40,900 bases of DNA from Marinomonas transparens (lineage in GTDB: Bacteria > Pseudomonadota > Gammaproteobacteria > Pseudomonadales > Marinomonadaceae): positions 1 through 40,900 of the forward strand of contig NZ_JAEMNX010000031.1 of NCBI RefSeq assembly GCF_016463975.1. The letters run 5' to 3'. Position 1 is the first letter of the stretch. The number at the start of each line of letters is the position of its first letter. Below, in pieces: positions 1 through 6,746 of the stretch. The position numbers and the translations under genes are program-made. The notes beneath the pieces were generated by a model that had not been told where the DNA came from, did no database searches, and saw only the letters and a list, made by a program, of their open reading frames with translations.

Positions 1-63
1 AGCGGATAATAAAAAGCCAATCACTTGATATGACTGGCTTTAAAAGGTGGGTGGCACGTTAAA
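1..63. repeat. Hairpin repeat, copy A (REP-like, associated with the Y1 transposase)
   Basis: The copy contains an inverted repeat AAAGCCA (13-19) / TGGCTTT (35-41) with an inner ATCA/TGAT pair, followed by the conserved tail GGTGGGTGGCACGTTAAAT. The same unit recurs twice at 2100-2214, directly upstream of the transposase gene. On the minus strand the hairpin runs into a T-rich tract just after the stop of the 143-aa gene, so this copy could also serve as that gene's terminator. Confidence 0.7.
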
Positions 64-64
64 T

Positions 65-496
65 CTAATATTTCTTTGGCTTTTTTGGTAATACCAAATA
101 GGCCATAAGTAAAGAAGACACTGCACCTAAAGCAAAAGCCAGATAGGGACCAGTAGACTGCACATCAACATGACTTCCAAAAACAATAAGTGACCATAAA
201 CACGCAACACAACCACCAACTAATGTTATAAAAAAGTAGCTACGCCAACTTTTAAATAAATGAAGCATGGTATAAATAATAGAGGCAGCAAGAGCTGGGA
301 TGCAAAACATTACAAAACCACCCACCCCAGTAATAAGTGGGATCAACAATATCATTCTAGTTAACTCAAATACATTATTAACATCCTCACTTACCATACC
401 CTCAGCAAGCATCACACTACCACTAAGAAGCCCTGCAAGCCCCGGACAAAGAGTAAAGCCTATTATGACTCGCCGATATGGATAGTCATTTATCAT
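65..496 (-). CDS. Small membrane protein of unknown function (143 aa, four predicted TM segments)
   Basis: I do not recognise the family. The 143-residue product is almost entirely hydrophobic, with about four membrane segments near residues 10-30, 45-75, 85-105 and 115-135, and a short basic tail (KKPKK). It therefore probably sits in the inner membrane. Its ATG overlaps the TGA of the ORF upstream (ATGA, 493-496), which suggests translational coupling. A small multi-TM protein directly behind the tail of another gene can be an immunity protein, but nothing in the sequence proves this. Hairpin repeat copy A follows its stop codon. Confidence 0.55.
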   Translation of the reverse strand: MINDYPYRRVIIGFTLCPGLAGLLSGSVMLAEGMVSEDVNNVFELTRMILLIPLITGVGGFVMFCIPALAASIIYTMLHLFKSWRSYFFITLVGGCVACLWSLIVFGSHVDVQSTGPYLAFALGAVSSLLMAYLVLPKKPKKY

Positions 497-825
497 GGCT
501 TACATCCCTGTTCTTCTGAATATCCCATTAGCTTACAGCCGTAATCCATACGCGATTCATAATCAAGAATATTAACTCCCCCAGATTGACCTTGCTCTTC
601 AGAAGTTCCAAATATAGTAAATATATTCCCAACACTAACTAGGTTGTCAGTATTCGTTATTTCGGTTGAAAGCCAAGTAAAAGCGTTTCGATCATTTAAA
701 TATTTTTCATGTATTGGCTGCAAGGCCCTCTGCTCACCACCTAACTGATGAATATCCCAAGCAACTGGATCATTGACTTCTCGGTTGTATAGGCTTGTGA
801 AGTTATCAATAGCGTTGTATAGACA
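493..825 (-). pseudogene. C-terminal remnant of an unrecognised protein (no proper start codon)
   Basis: A minimal reading starts at a TTG (723) and gives 76 aa. The same frame stays open upstream to a TAA near 826 and reads S-G-C-L-Y-N-A-I-D-N-F-T-S-L-Y-N-R-E-V-N-D without any ATG, or any start preceded by a good ribosome site. This looks like the 3' part of a longer protein whose 5' end has been lost, possibly when the mobile material next to it arrived. The stop overlaps the start of the 143-aa membrane protein gene. Function unknown. Confidence 0.4.
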
Positions 826-826
826 C

Positions 827-1034
827 CCACTTTAAAATACGTCCAAGTACACCAGTATTGCAACAGGGACAATCTACTTTTAGGCAATAAAATAAATTCA
901 AAAACCACTTTTTGGATGGCTTCATCTAGCAAAACAGAAAAACGAGAAGGAAATGTACTTTTAGCCTAATTGAAGGCGAAGAAAAGCGACTAGATTATCG
1001 CTAGTTTGATAGGAAAATATATTGGAAAAGTATA
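827..1034. other. Intergenic stretch without a supportable gene
   Basis: Short open frames occur but none has a start, ribosome site or recognisable composition. A weak hairpin (AGCGA 985-989 / TCGCT 998-1002) followed on the minus strand by TTTTCTT lies downstream of the transposase gene and may act as its terminator. Confidence 0.4.
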
Positions 1035-2006
1035 TTAGGCGAGTAGCTTAATACCTTGCTGGCGTGGCTTTCGCTGTCGATGGTTTGACTCGCAGTAATA
1101 CGCTATGGAATGCTCAGTCCCTACTACATTGCCTGTTCTTGCCCCGAATTCCGTGGCTATGCAAAGCCAGTTTTCTGAAGAGATATTGAGTCGTTGAAGT
1201 ATCGGCAAGAGTGAAGCGTCTATCAAACCTCGTTTGTCTTCTCGGATGATTCGGCCTGTCATATCAACAAGTTCAAGGTAATCTGATAGATGAAAAGGCA
1301 GGCCATCAGGCATGTTCTCTCTGGGGTTACCAACAAAAGGATAAAGCGGTTTCGGTTGTTTTTGATGCCTCGCGGCAACAATTCGTTTTTTCACACTGGT
1401 GAACTCTGAGGTTTCAGGTGTTCGGCTTATTTTTACTCTCAATGGATTGAGGTCAACATAGGCCATACAAGCGGCCAGCGCCGCTTCATCAAGCAGGGCT
1501 TGAGACTTAAATCGTCCTTCCCAAAATCGACCAGTGCATTTATCTTCAAAGTTGGCTTGGCGAGCAATAGGTTCATTTAACTCTTTCATGAACCAGCTAA
1601 TGTCCATAAGGCGATTTCTAAAGGTCTCAGCGGACGATTCCACTAACGTTAGAGCGTATTCAGGTAGGGACTCACCTCGTACATATTGCTGAGTAAACAA
1701 GGTGCCTTTATGGATCTTATGCCACCTTTGAATAACCTCCAACGTAGACCATTTTGCTATTTTCTCTGAATTAATGTGTAACACTACATGAAGGTGGTTA
1801 CTCATTACCGCATAAGCACAAATGTCGATAGCGAAGACGCTTGCGAGGAATAACAGCCTATTCTCAACCCAACCTCGGCGGTGCTCAAAGCTTTCTCCAG
1901 AAATTAGGTCTTCACCACACAAAAACGCCCTACGAACACAGCGAGAAATACAGTGATAGTAAGGCGTATCTTGTAAACTAATTTGCTGACTTCTGGCTCT
2001 TGGCAT
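1035..2006 (-). CDS. Y1 (IS200-like/REP-associated) HUH transposase
   Basis: This 323-residue protein belongs to the Y1_Tnp superfamily, single-strand DNA transposases that cut with a tyrosine. The HUH motif H-L-H is at about residues 71-73 (SNHLHVVLH). A candidate catalytic tyrosine lies in AYVDLNPLR near residue 185, after the family's typical W-E-x-R-F-K-S stretch. The length fits the long REP-associated type (RAYT) better than the roughly 150-aa IS200 TnpA. I chose the ATG at 2006 (MPRARSQQ) because GAGAGG lies six bases upstream; a start at 2033 would leave that site inside the gene. Two tandem hairpin repeats lie upstream and one lies beyond the neighbouring ORFs. Probably intact. Confidence 0.88.
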   Translation of the reverse strand: MPRARSQQISLQDTPYYHCISRCVRRAFLCGEDLISGESFEHRRGWVENRLLFLASVFAIDICAYAVMSNHLHVVLHINSEKIAKWSTLEVIQRWHKIHKGTLFTQQYVRGESLPEYALTLVESSAETFRNRLMDISWFMKELNEPIARQANFEDKCTGRFWEGRFKSQALLDEAALAACMAYVDLNPLRVKISRTPETSEFTSVKKRIVAARHQKQPKPLYPFVGNPRENMPDGLPFHLSDYLELVDMTGRIIREDKRGLIDASLLPILQRLNISSENWLCIATEFGARTGNVVGTEHSIAYYCESNHRQRKPRQQGIKLLA

Positions 2007-2099
2007 GACAGACCTCTCTTCCATGAGAAACAAATAATACTGGTTAAATATACAGCATTCTTTTTGATCGTCAAGATTTTATAGTTTTCGATTTTTCAT

Positions 2100-2157
2100 A
2101 AAAATAGCCAATCACTTGATATAACTGGCTTTGAGAGGTGGGTGGCACGTTAAATCT
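2100..2157. repeat. Hairpin repeat, copy B (tandem with copy C)
   Basis: The stem is AGCCA (2106-2110) / TGGCT (2126-2130), with inner ATCA/TGAT, followed by GAGAGGTGGGTGGCACGTTA and AATC. It differs from copy C by almost nothing and from copy A at only a few positions. It lies about 95 bp upstream of the transposase start, in the usual place for REP elements next to a RAYT gene. Confidence 0.8.
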
Positions 2158-2214
2158 AAAAATAGCCAATCACTTGATATAACTGGCTTTGAGAGGTGGG
2201 TGGCACGTTAAATC
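2158..2214. repeat. Hairpin repeat, copy C
   Basis: This is the second unit of a direct tandem with a 58-bp period: stem AGCCA (2164-2168) / TGGCT (2184-2188), tail ending GGCACGTTAAATC. Its right edge cuts into the truncated secreted-protein-transporter fragment at 2216-2427, so the repeat array marks a junction. Confidence 0.8.
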
Positions 2215-2427
2215 GGGCAATTGAATCGGTGGGGAAGTGTTCTCCAGTTTTTTATCTAAGCTTTCTTGTGCTGCCTTGTCTCGTAGCCGAAATTCCGTTG
2301 CGTTGTCAGGAACGGCAGAAGGAGTTACGGGGTCAGCTGCTTTGACAGGTAGAGCAATACCATACGAAAAAACGTTTATAAACAAACACTTAACTCTCTT
2401 AGAAAGAGACAATACAACACTCTCCAT
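2215..2427 (-). pseudogene. N-terminal fragment resembling a TpsB (ShlB/FhaC) outer-membrane transporter
   Basis: From the ATG at 2427 the frame gives a signal-peptide-like stretch (hydrophobic FINVFSYGIALPVKA), then AADPVTPSAVP. A charged helix follows (FRLRDKAAQESLDKKLE) and then PPIQLP. This order (signal peptide, mature start ADP-x-P, R/Q/E-rich helix, x-x-LP) is what the N-terminus of two-partner-secretion transporters looks like. The frame then runs into hairpin repeat C and stops, so at most 70 codons of a gene of more than 500 codons remain. The identification rests on composition and order only. Confidence 0.35.
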
Positions 2428-2569
2428 GGAAAAATGATACAACTGAGTAAACTATGACGGACACTCTACACTCACCCACAAAAACTACATATTTATATAT
2501 TACCTTTACTAAAACTAAAGCGTCAGTCTCAAACATCTCAAAAAGATCAAAAAAACACCAATTGAAATA
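2428..2569. other. Intergenic stretch between gene remnants
   Basis: AT-rich sequence with no supportable gene. It separates the TpsB-like fragment from the IS3 remnant and probably includes degraded 5' parts of the IS, but nothing diagnostic is left. Confidence 0.4.
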
Positions 2570-2766
2570 GCTTGTATGATGTTTTCCATTGGTGAAACTT
2601 GTTATCGCTATCAGGCTAAAAAACAGGGATGGCAATGAGGATAGCAGAGTTACTGGTAGGTCTTACAGAAGACCAATCAGATTGGGGGATTAGGTTGTGC
2701 TTTTTCTATCAGAGAAATGTGAAGGAACCCACTCGACCAAACCAAGTATGGTCAATCGATTTTTAA
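2570..2766 (+). pseudogene. Decayed IS3-family OrfB transposase fragment
   Basis: The first frame reads ACMMFSIGETCYRYQAKKQ, matching the conserved ACMAFSISETCYRYQ-type block of IS3-family (IS407-like) OrfB. After a stop and a frame change near 2635, a second frame reads RIAELLVGLTEDQSDWG and then RLCFFYQRNVK. It jumps directly to a P-N-Q-V-W-S-I-D-F block, which starts the DDE catalytic core in intact copies. The stretch between RNVKG and PNQVWS is therefore deleted, and the rest of the DDE domain is gone. The piece cannot be active. Confidence 0.75.
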
Positions 2767-2815
2767 ATAGAGTTAAAAAAGAGAGGATTACCAATCTTTT
2801 CAATTTATTTTCCAC

Positions 2816-2853
2816 ATAAAAACGGCCCTCTTTTATATAAAAGAGAGCCGTTT
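2816..2853 (-). terminator. Original guaA intrinsic terminator, displaced by the element
   Basis: The stem is AAACGGC (2820-2826) / GCCGTTT (2847-2853), extended by CTCTTTT (2828-2834) / AAAAGAG (2839-2845) around a 4-nt ATAT loop. On the minus strand it is followed by TTTTT. It lies 25 bp beyond the leftover guaA stop codon, where a guaA terminator belongs, but about 7.6 kb away from today's guaA. Confidence 0.75.
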
Positions 2854-2877
2854 CATTAGAACATTAACGCTGGAGGA

Positions 2878-2901
2878 TTATTCCCACTCAATAGTGGCGG
2901 T
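2878..2901 (-). pseudogene. guaA: Displaced 3' end of guaA (T-A-T-I-E-W-E-stop)
   Basis: On the minus strand these 24 bases read ACC GCC ACT ATT GAG TGG GAA TAA. The intact guaA ends in ...[12 protein letters not shown] at 10499, with different synonymous codons (GCG ACG ... GAG TAG). This is the expected scar when an element inserts in the 3' end of guaA and supplies a replacement tail. It marks the distal attachment site. Confidence 0.85.
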
Positions 2902-2902
2902 G
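2882..2902. other. Distal attachment site (att) of the guaA element
   Basis: The core TCCCACTCAAT is identical to 10503-10513 and is followed by the partly matching AGTGGCGGTG, against CGTCGCCGGTG at the other end. It lies in the leftover guaA tail. Confidence 0.75.
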
Positions 2903-2938
2903 ATGTAAAGCATTGATTTGTATAGCATTTAAAATCAC

Positions 2939-2957
2939 TTTCTAACAAGTTTCTAAC
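2939..2957. promoter_or_regulatory. Candidate integrase arm-type sites, distal end
   Basis: Two copies of TTTCTAAC (2939-2946 and 2950-2957) are spaced 11 bp start to start, about 50 bp inside the att core. The same pair occurs inside the integrase-proximal end (10378-10397). Paired direct repeats near both ends suit the arm-binding domain of a lambda-type integrase. Confidence 0.5.
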
Positions 2958-3045
2958 TATTCCCTTCGTTTTTTCGTACGAAGTGAACTATTGAAACTCA
3001 ATAGTATCAATGCGTTAGTGAAAAGGCGATTGAAAGGTTTCTAAA

Positions 3046-5082
3046 CTAATTTAGCTTCAACAAAGGTACCAATTCTTTCGCCACTAATTCAGCCCCCTTC
3101 ACTGACATATGGTCATCATCAAAAAACAACGCGACCCCCTCTTTCACAACATAACAATCGCGTAAATCACAAAATACATCTGATGGGTCATAAACCTTAA
3201 CTGCTTGAGGCAATTCTTTCAAAAGATCATTTTTAGCAGAGTACATATTAAACCAATCCTCTTTTGTTCGACCTTTCACGCTAGACTTAACACCAAACAC
3301 TCCTTGTCTGATGTAGCTATTGATGTGCTTCGATGGCATCGGTGCTTGAAGAACAAGAACAACATCTTTATTGGCCTCAACAAGCTTTTTGAGCATTTCA
3401 ACAAGTGATTTTCTGCGTGAAACGTTTTTGAGATACCCCTCATTACGGTAGGACACAATCACAGAAGATATCGAATCGTCCGACACCAATTCCTTTACAA
3501 CTTTACTTTGCCAAGCAGCACATATCTGATGCTTGTTTTTATCTTTTGTTGAACCAAAGTTATGGACGCAACCGCTCATCGTGTGATGCCGTACGCCGTA
3601 ACCAACATCTTTTAGAACTTGAGCTAAACCAAAAGCTAGTTCAACACTATGGCTATTGCCAAATACAGCAACTAATTTTTCAGTATGAAAATACTCACAA
3701 ACAGATCTTTCAGAGAAGTCGTTTTTAAGTGGAAAATGGCAGTCTTTTCTTTTTGGACTTGCTTTAGCAGTGTCCGCCACCACTTGCTTCGGTGTTAAGG
3801 GCAATATTCTCCCCTCAGTTTTATGCACAGCGAAAGCGAAAAGACCAATTAACGCTAGACTTGCGGACAAGGCAACAGTTTTAAGCCCCCAATTTCCAAC
3901 TCTTCTTATAGGCACTTCCAATAGTCGGTAGGTAAGCCAAGCCAAAAATATAGAAAGTAGAACAGCTATTATGCGAGCGTCTCTATGTGGCACTTTTCCT
4001 TCAACGATCTGAATAAAGGATAGAATCGGCCAATGCCATAGATAAAGCGGATAACTAATCAATCCAAACCAAACAGCAAGTGGATTCATTAGAAATATAC
4101 GGTTCAACCAAGCCATAGAGCCACTAGCGATAATTAACACCGCACCTAAAACTGGAATTAGAGCCCATTTTGAAGGGAATGAAAGACTTTCATTAATGCG
4201 GATTACACCATAAGCCAATAACAGTAATCCGCAGAAAGACATCAGATTAGATGTAGTGGAGCCATCAGCCTCAACTTCTTTAGAGTGAATAATTCTAACT
4301 AAGAACTTATCAACCCATAGCTTAAATTTACTTAGTAAATCTGACTTATACAAAAACAACCAAGCAAGAACACTTCCACTTAAAAGCTCCCAAAATCGTC
4401 CTACTGGCCAAAAAAAAGTTTCTGTTGGATGTGACTTAACAAAACGTAGATTCAAATAAAATGAAACCGCAGCCACTAAGATTGTGATCGTAAGTAAATT
4501 AAACTTACGTTTCCAAGCAAGCCAAAGCACCAATGGCCAAACGATATAGAACTGCTCTTCAACAGCCAAGCTCCACAAGTGAAGCATTGGCTTGGTTTCT
4601 GCAGCATTATCAAAATAACCACTTTCATCTACCAATATGAAATTGGTAATAAAGGCCGCACCACTCGCAACGTGCTTACCAAGTTGAGCAAATTCATCTG
4701 CTAATAAAGCAAACCAACCAAAAGCTAATGAGCAAGCCATTACAAGGATAAGGGCTGGAAAAATTCGTCTGATGCGACGACCAAAAAAGTCAGTAAAACT
4801 GAATTGCCCTTTATCTAATTTTTCAAAAATATGACTAGTAATCAAAAAACCACTGATTACGAAAAAGACATCAACACCTATAAAGCCACCTTTTAACCAA
4901 CTTGGAAAAGCGTGAAAGGCAACAACGGATAAGACAGCAAATGCTCTTAAACCATCAATTTCAGATCGATAGGATGACGTGTAAGGAGAAGATTGGTTCA
5001 CTTGGTTCACTTGGTTCACTTGGTTCACTTGGTTCACTTGGTTCACTTGGTTCACTTGGTTCACTTGGTTCACTTGGTTCAC
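3046..5082 (-). CDS. OafA/YrhL-type O-acyltransferase with C-terminal SGNH domain
   Basis: The product (678 aa) is a membrane acyltransferase that probably acetylates a surface polysaccharide. After the N-terminal repeat comes the acyltransferase-3 signature SEIDGLRAFAVLSVVAFHAF with the key His near residue 57, then about ten TM segments up to residue 420. The C-terminal half is a periplasmic SGNH-hydrolase-like domain with block I G-N-S-H and the late D-D-D-H-M-S dyad near residue 655. The first 30 residues are ten copies of V-N-Q encoded by a 9-bp tandem repeat. An in-frame TAG lies just upstream, so translation must begin at one of the ten GTG codons inside the repeat, none of which has a clear ribosome site. 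It is the likely cargo gene of the guaA element, 31 bp behind the 256-aa gene. Confidence 0.88.
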   Translation of the reverse strand: MNQVNQVNQVNQVNQVNQVNQVNQVNQVNQSSPYTSSYRSEIDGLRAFAVLSVVAFHAFPSWLKGGFIGVDVFFVISGFLITSHIFEKLDKGQFSFTDFFGRRIRRIFPALILVMACSLAFGWFALLADEFAQLGKHVASGAAFITNFILVDESGYFDNAAETKPMLHLWSLAVEEQFYIVWPLVLWLAWKRKFNLLTITILVAAVSFYLNLRFVKSHPTETFFWPVGRFWELLSGSVLAWLFLYKSDLLSKFKLWVDKFLVRIIHSKEVEADGSTTSNLMSFCGLLLLAYGVIRINESLSFPSKWALIPVLGAVLIIASGSMAWLNRIFLMNPLAVWFGLISYPLYLWHWPILSFIQIVEGKVPHRDARIIAVLLSIFLAWLTYRLLEVPIRRVGNWGLKTVALSASLALIGLFAFAVHKTEGRILPLTPKQVVADTAKASPKRKDCHFPLKNDFSERSVCEYFHTEKLVAVFGNSHSVELAFGLAQVLKDVGYGVRHHTMSGCVHNFGSTKDKNKHQICAAWQSKVVKELVSDDSISSVIVSYRNEGYLKNVSRRKSLVEMLKKLVEANKDVVLVLQAPMPSKHINSYIRQGVFGVKSSVKGRTKEDWFNMYSAKNDLLKELPQAVKVYDPSDVFCDLRDCYVVKEGVALFFDDDHMSVKGAELVAKELVPLLKLN
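4993..5082 (-). repeat. Ten perfect tandem copies of a 9-bp unit at the start of the acyltransferase gene
   Basis: TTGGTTCAC (plus strand) repeats ten times without a mismatch. In the gene's sense each unit is GTG AAC CAA (V-N-Q), so every unit carries an in-frame GTG. Changes in copy number keep the frame. Confidence 0.95.
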
Positions 5083-5113
5083 AAAGCGAACAAAAGTCTA
5101 AGTTTATAGAGAT

Positions 5114-5884
5114 CTAACTCGGAAAGACACCGTTGACTACAGATTTTATGGCGTCAACAGCCACTTTTTTCTTCCTACTAACAGCAACTGAAACCACCCT
5201 TCGCTTGTAGGCGATATCCCATTCTTCTTCAGTGTTGCGTTGCTCAACCTCTATACCTACTTGCTTTGCCAACGCATAGTTATTCACTTTTTCGCCATTA
5301 GCCTCTGCTTGTTCAATCAAGTCATATAATGCGAATGCTGTTTGAAGACTATCGATAGCGATTGACTTTGATAGGCTGTAGCGAGCATTGGAACGATTTG
5401 GATTACGTGTCTGCCTACCCTTTTCAAACTCAATGTGTTTTTTGAAGAGGCGATTGAGTGTCTTATCAATGTGTGTTCGTTTCATACCTTTTGAAACACG
5501 TATCAACAACTCATCTTCATCTGCTATCAAACGTTCCGCTGTAGCAACATCCTCAACCAACTCCACCTTCATTTCTGTCAGTGGTTCAGCAAACAGATAA
5601 GCACCTTTCGTTTCACCATTGGCAAGTTTCGCATTCCACCATTTAGCAAACGCTACATACCTATCACCTTCATATCGCACATCACCAAAGTCTTCATACA
5701 CCTTCAACAACTTCTTTTTCGTTTTGAAACGATTTGCTGATGGGTTTTCGCATAACGCCACATAGTCGCAATTCAGCGTTAGTGCTAACCACCAATAAAA
5801 GTAGGGAGATTGTTCAATCTTCCACTTTGTAGGATTCGCATAACTGCCAAATGTTGGATATTGAGATATGAAGTAGCGACGCAT
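5114..5884 (-). CDS. Uncharacterised protein of integrative islands (256 aa)
   Basis: I recognise only a recurrent island-borne pattern and no named function. The N-terminal half has P-x-x-x-W-K-I-E-Q-S-P-Y-F-Y-W-W-L-A-L-T-L-N (residues 15-40), then YEDFGDVR and WWNAKLANGETKGAYLFAEP. Similar W-W-x-x-L-x-x-N-x-D-Y plus L-Y-x-D-F-G-D-V-R proteins occur in proteobacterial mobile islands. The C-terminal half is helical and basic, possibly DNA-binding. I chose the ATG at 5884 (MRRYF) because AGGT lies upstream and residues before it lack protein-like composition. Its start lies within the TGATAACA motif cluster, suggesting autoregulation or an origin role. The acyltransferase follows 31 bp downstream. 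Confidence 0.7.
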   Translation of the reverse strand: MRRYFISQYPTFGSYANPTKWKIEQSPYFYWWLALTLNCDYVALCENPSANRFKTKKKLLKVYEDFGDVRYEGDRYVAFAKWWNAKLANGETKGAYLFAEPLTEMKVELVEDVATAERLIADEDELLIRVSKGMKRTHIDKTLNRLFKKHIEFEKGRQTRNPNRSNARYSLSKSIAIDSLQTAFALYDLIEQAEANGEKVNNYALAKQVGIEVEQRNTEEEWDIAYKRRVVSVAVSRKKKVAVDAIKSVVNGVFPS

Positions 5885-6017
5885 TGTTATCAACCTAATG
5901 TGTTTTGATAAGTGATAACAAAAATATACCAAAGTGTTATCAATAAACAAACAAGTTAATTCTTGTTGGAATGATAACAGACGGTTTTGAGAGATACTGA
6001 TTACATCGTTGATAACA
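5885..6017. promoter_or_regulatory. Cluster of five exact TGATAACA 8-mers (iteron- or operator-like)
   Basis: The copies are at 5885-5892 (-), 5913-5920 (+), 5935-5942 (-), 5972-5979 (+) and 6010-6017 (+). A near copy, TGATAAG, lies at 5906-5912 and a CGATAAA at 6019-6025. All lie in the 170-bp divergent gap between the 256-aa and the 162-aa genes. One further copy lies at 8111-8118, in the tail of the Rep-like gene. This may be a repressor operator set or replication iterons. Confidence 0.65.
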
Positions 6018-6054
6018 GCGATAAACACTTTAATTTTAAATAGGAGATGCAGAA

Positions 6055-6543
6055 ATGCAAACTAAAAACTTTAATTTTGAAAACGACACAATGTTAGCGA
6101 AACACGCTTACGCAATGGCAGAAAAGTTTATACGCAGTTGTGAAAGTGCTAACACAAATAACAGCAACAACAAACTGAACAGCATAAAAGGAGACAGCAG
6201 TTTGTATGACAAATACAACGCTGACTTTGACTACTTTATTGTTGGTAAAGTTTGCAGTTTAAGCGAAAACAGACAAGCACACTTTACGCAGTTTGTTGAA
6301 ACAGAAAGCACAGATGAAGCAGATAGAAACGAGCGTGCATATAAATGGCTGATGGTTAATGCAGTATATGAACTTTATACAAACTTTATACTAGATGCTT
6401 TTTACTACAGTTACGTTGATGCAGACGATGATGCTGACGTATGGAAAGGTTATGGCTTTTGGTGCAACAGCATACGAAGCGAAGTAAATGGAAAGCGAGT
6501 ATTTAACGTATTTAAGCAAACAAAAGTATTGCAAGTAGCATAA
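6055..6543 (+). CDS. Uncharacterised protein (162 aa) of the guaA element
   Basis: Unrecognised. The ATG follows AGGAGATGCAGAA, a strong ribosome site. The product is acidic and soluble with no TM segment. It has an Asn/Ser-rich stretch near residues 30-45 (NTNNSNNKLNS), an aromatic middle and a D-A-D-D-D-A-D cluster near residue 125 before WKGYGFWCNSIRSEV. It is transcribed away from the 256-aa gene, from the promoter region with the five TGATAACA motifs. A perfect palindrome starts 10 bp after its stop, so it is probably a one-gene transcript. Confidence 0.65.
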   Translation: MQTKNFNFENDTMLAKHAYAMAEKFIRSCESANTNNSNNKLNSIKGDSSLYDKYNADFDYFIVGKVCSLSENRQAHFTQFVETESTDEADRNERAYKWLMVNAVYELYTNFILDAFYYSYVDADDDADVWKGYGFWCNSIRSEVNGKRVFNVFKQTKVLQVA

Positions 6544-6552
6544 AGGAGCAAA

Positions 6553-6587
6553 TGCAATGCTTGCATTATATTAATGCAAGCATTGCA
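6553..6587. repeat. 35-bp perfect palindrome (16-bp arms, 3-nt loop)
   Basis: The left arm TGCAATGCTTGCATTA (6553-6568), spacer TAT and right arm TAATGCAAGCATTGCA (6572-6587) pair completely. No T-run follows on either strand, which is unusual for an intrinsic terminator. It may be a transcription stop for the 162-aa gene, or a cruciform used as a replication or nicking site by the element's HUH protein. Confidence 0.85.
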
Positions 6588-6746
6588 GATTAAAAGGTAG
6601 CGTATTTAATACACTTCTCACTATGCCTAGCATTCATTCCGTCAAATACTAAAGGCAATCAGAAAGAAACGTGCGATTTTGACTCGTTTTGCCACATTTC
6701 AATCAAACCAATCGTTTCTTTTTCTACGCTACTTGTTTCAAAACGA
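6588..6746. other. Intergenic stretch between convergent element genes
   Basis: No gene is seen. A looser inverted repeat, AAAGAAACG (6663-6671) / CGTTTCTTT (6713-6721), encloses 41 bp and CGTTTTG-like motifs. It is non-coding and may belong to an origin region together with the palindrome just to its left. Confidence 0.35.

Noticed and set aside
741..932. 63-aa minus-strand open frame
   Set aside because: It has no ribosome site, overlaps the open tail of the headless ORF in another frame, and has no protein-like pattern.
1..2214. Hairpin repeats as integron attC sites (the tail ends in GTTAAAT, which fits GTTRRRY)
   Set aside because: No matching RYYYAAC site is found at the other end of any complete copy, no intI is present, and the neighbouring gene is a Y1 transposase, which fits REP-like repeats better.
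2987..3005. Inverted repeat ACTATTGA-AAC-TCAATAGT inside the distal end, sharing ACTCAATAGT with the att core
   Set aside because: It might be an accessory integrase core site, but one 10-bp resemblance without a counterpart at the other end is too weak to claim.
4993..5082. Tandem repeat as a CRISPR array or DNA-uptake repeat
   Set aside because: The 9-bp units have no spacers and lie in frame at the start of an acyltransferase gene.
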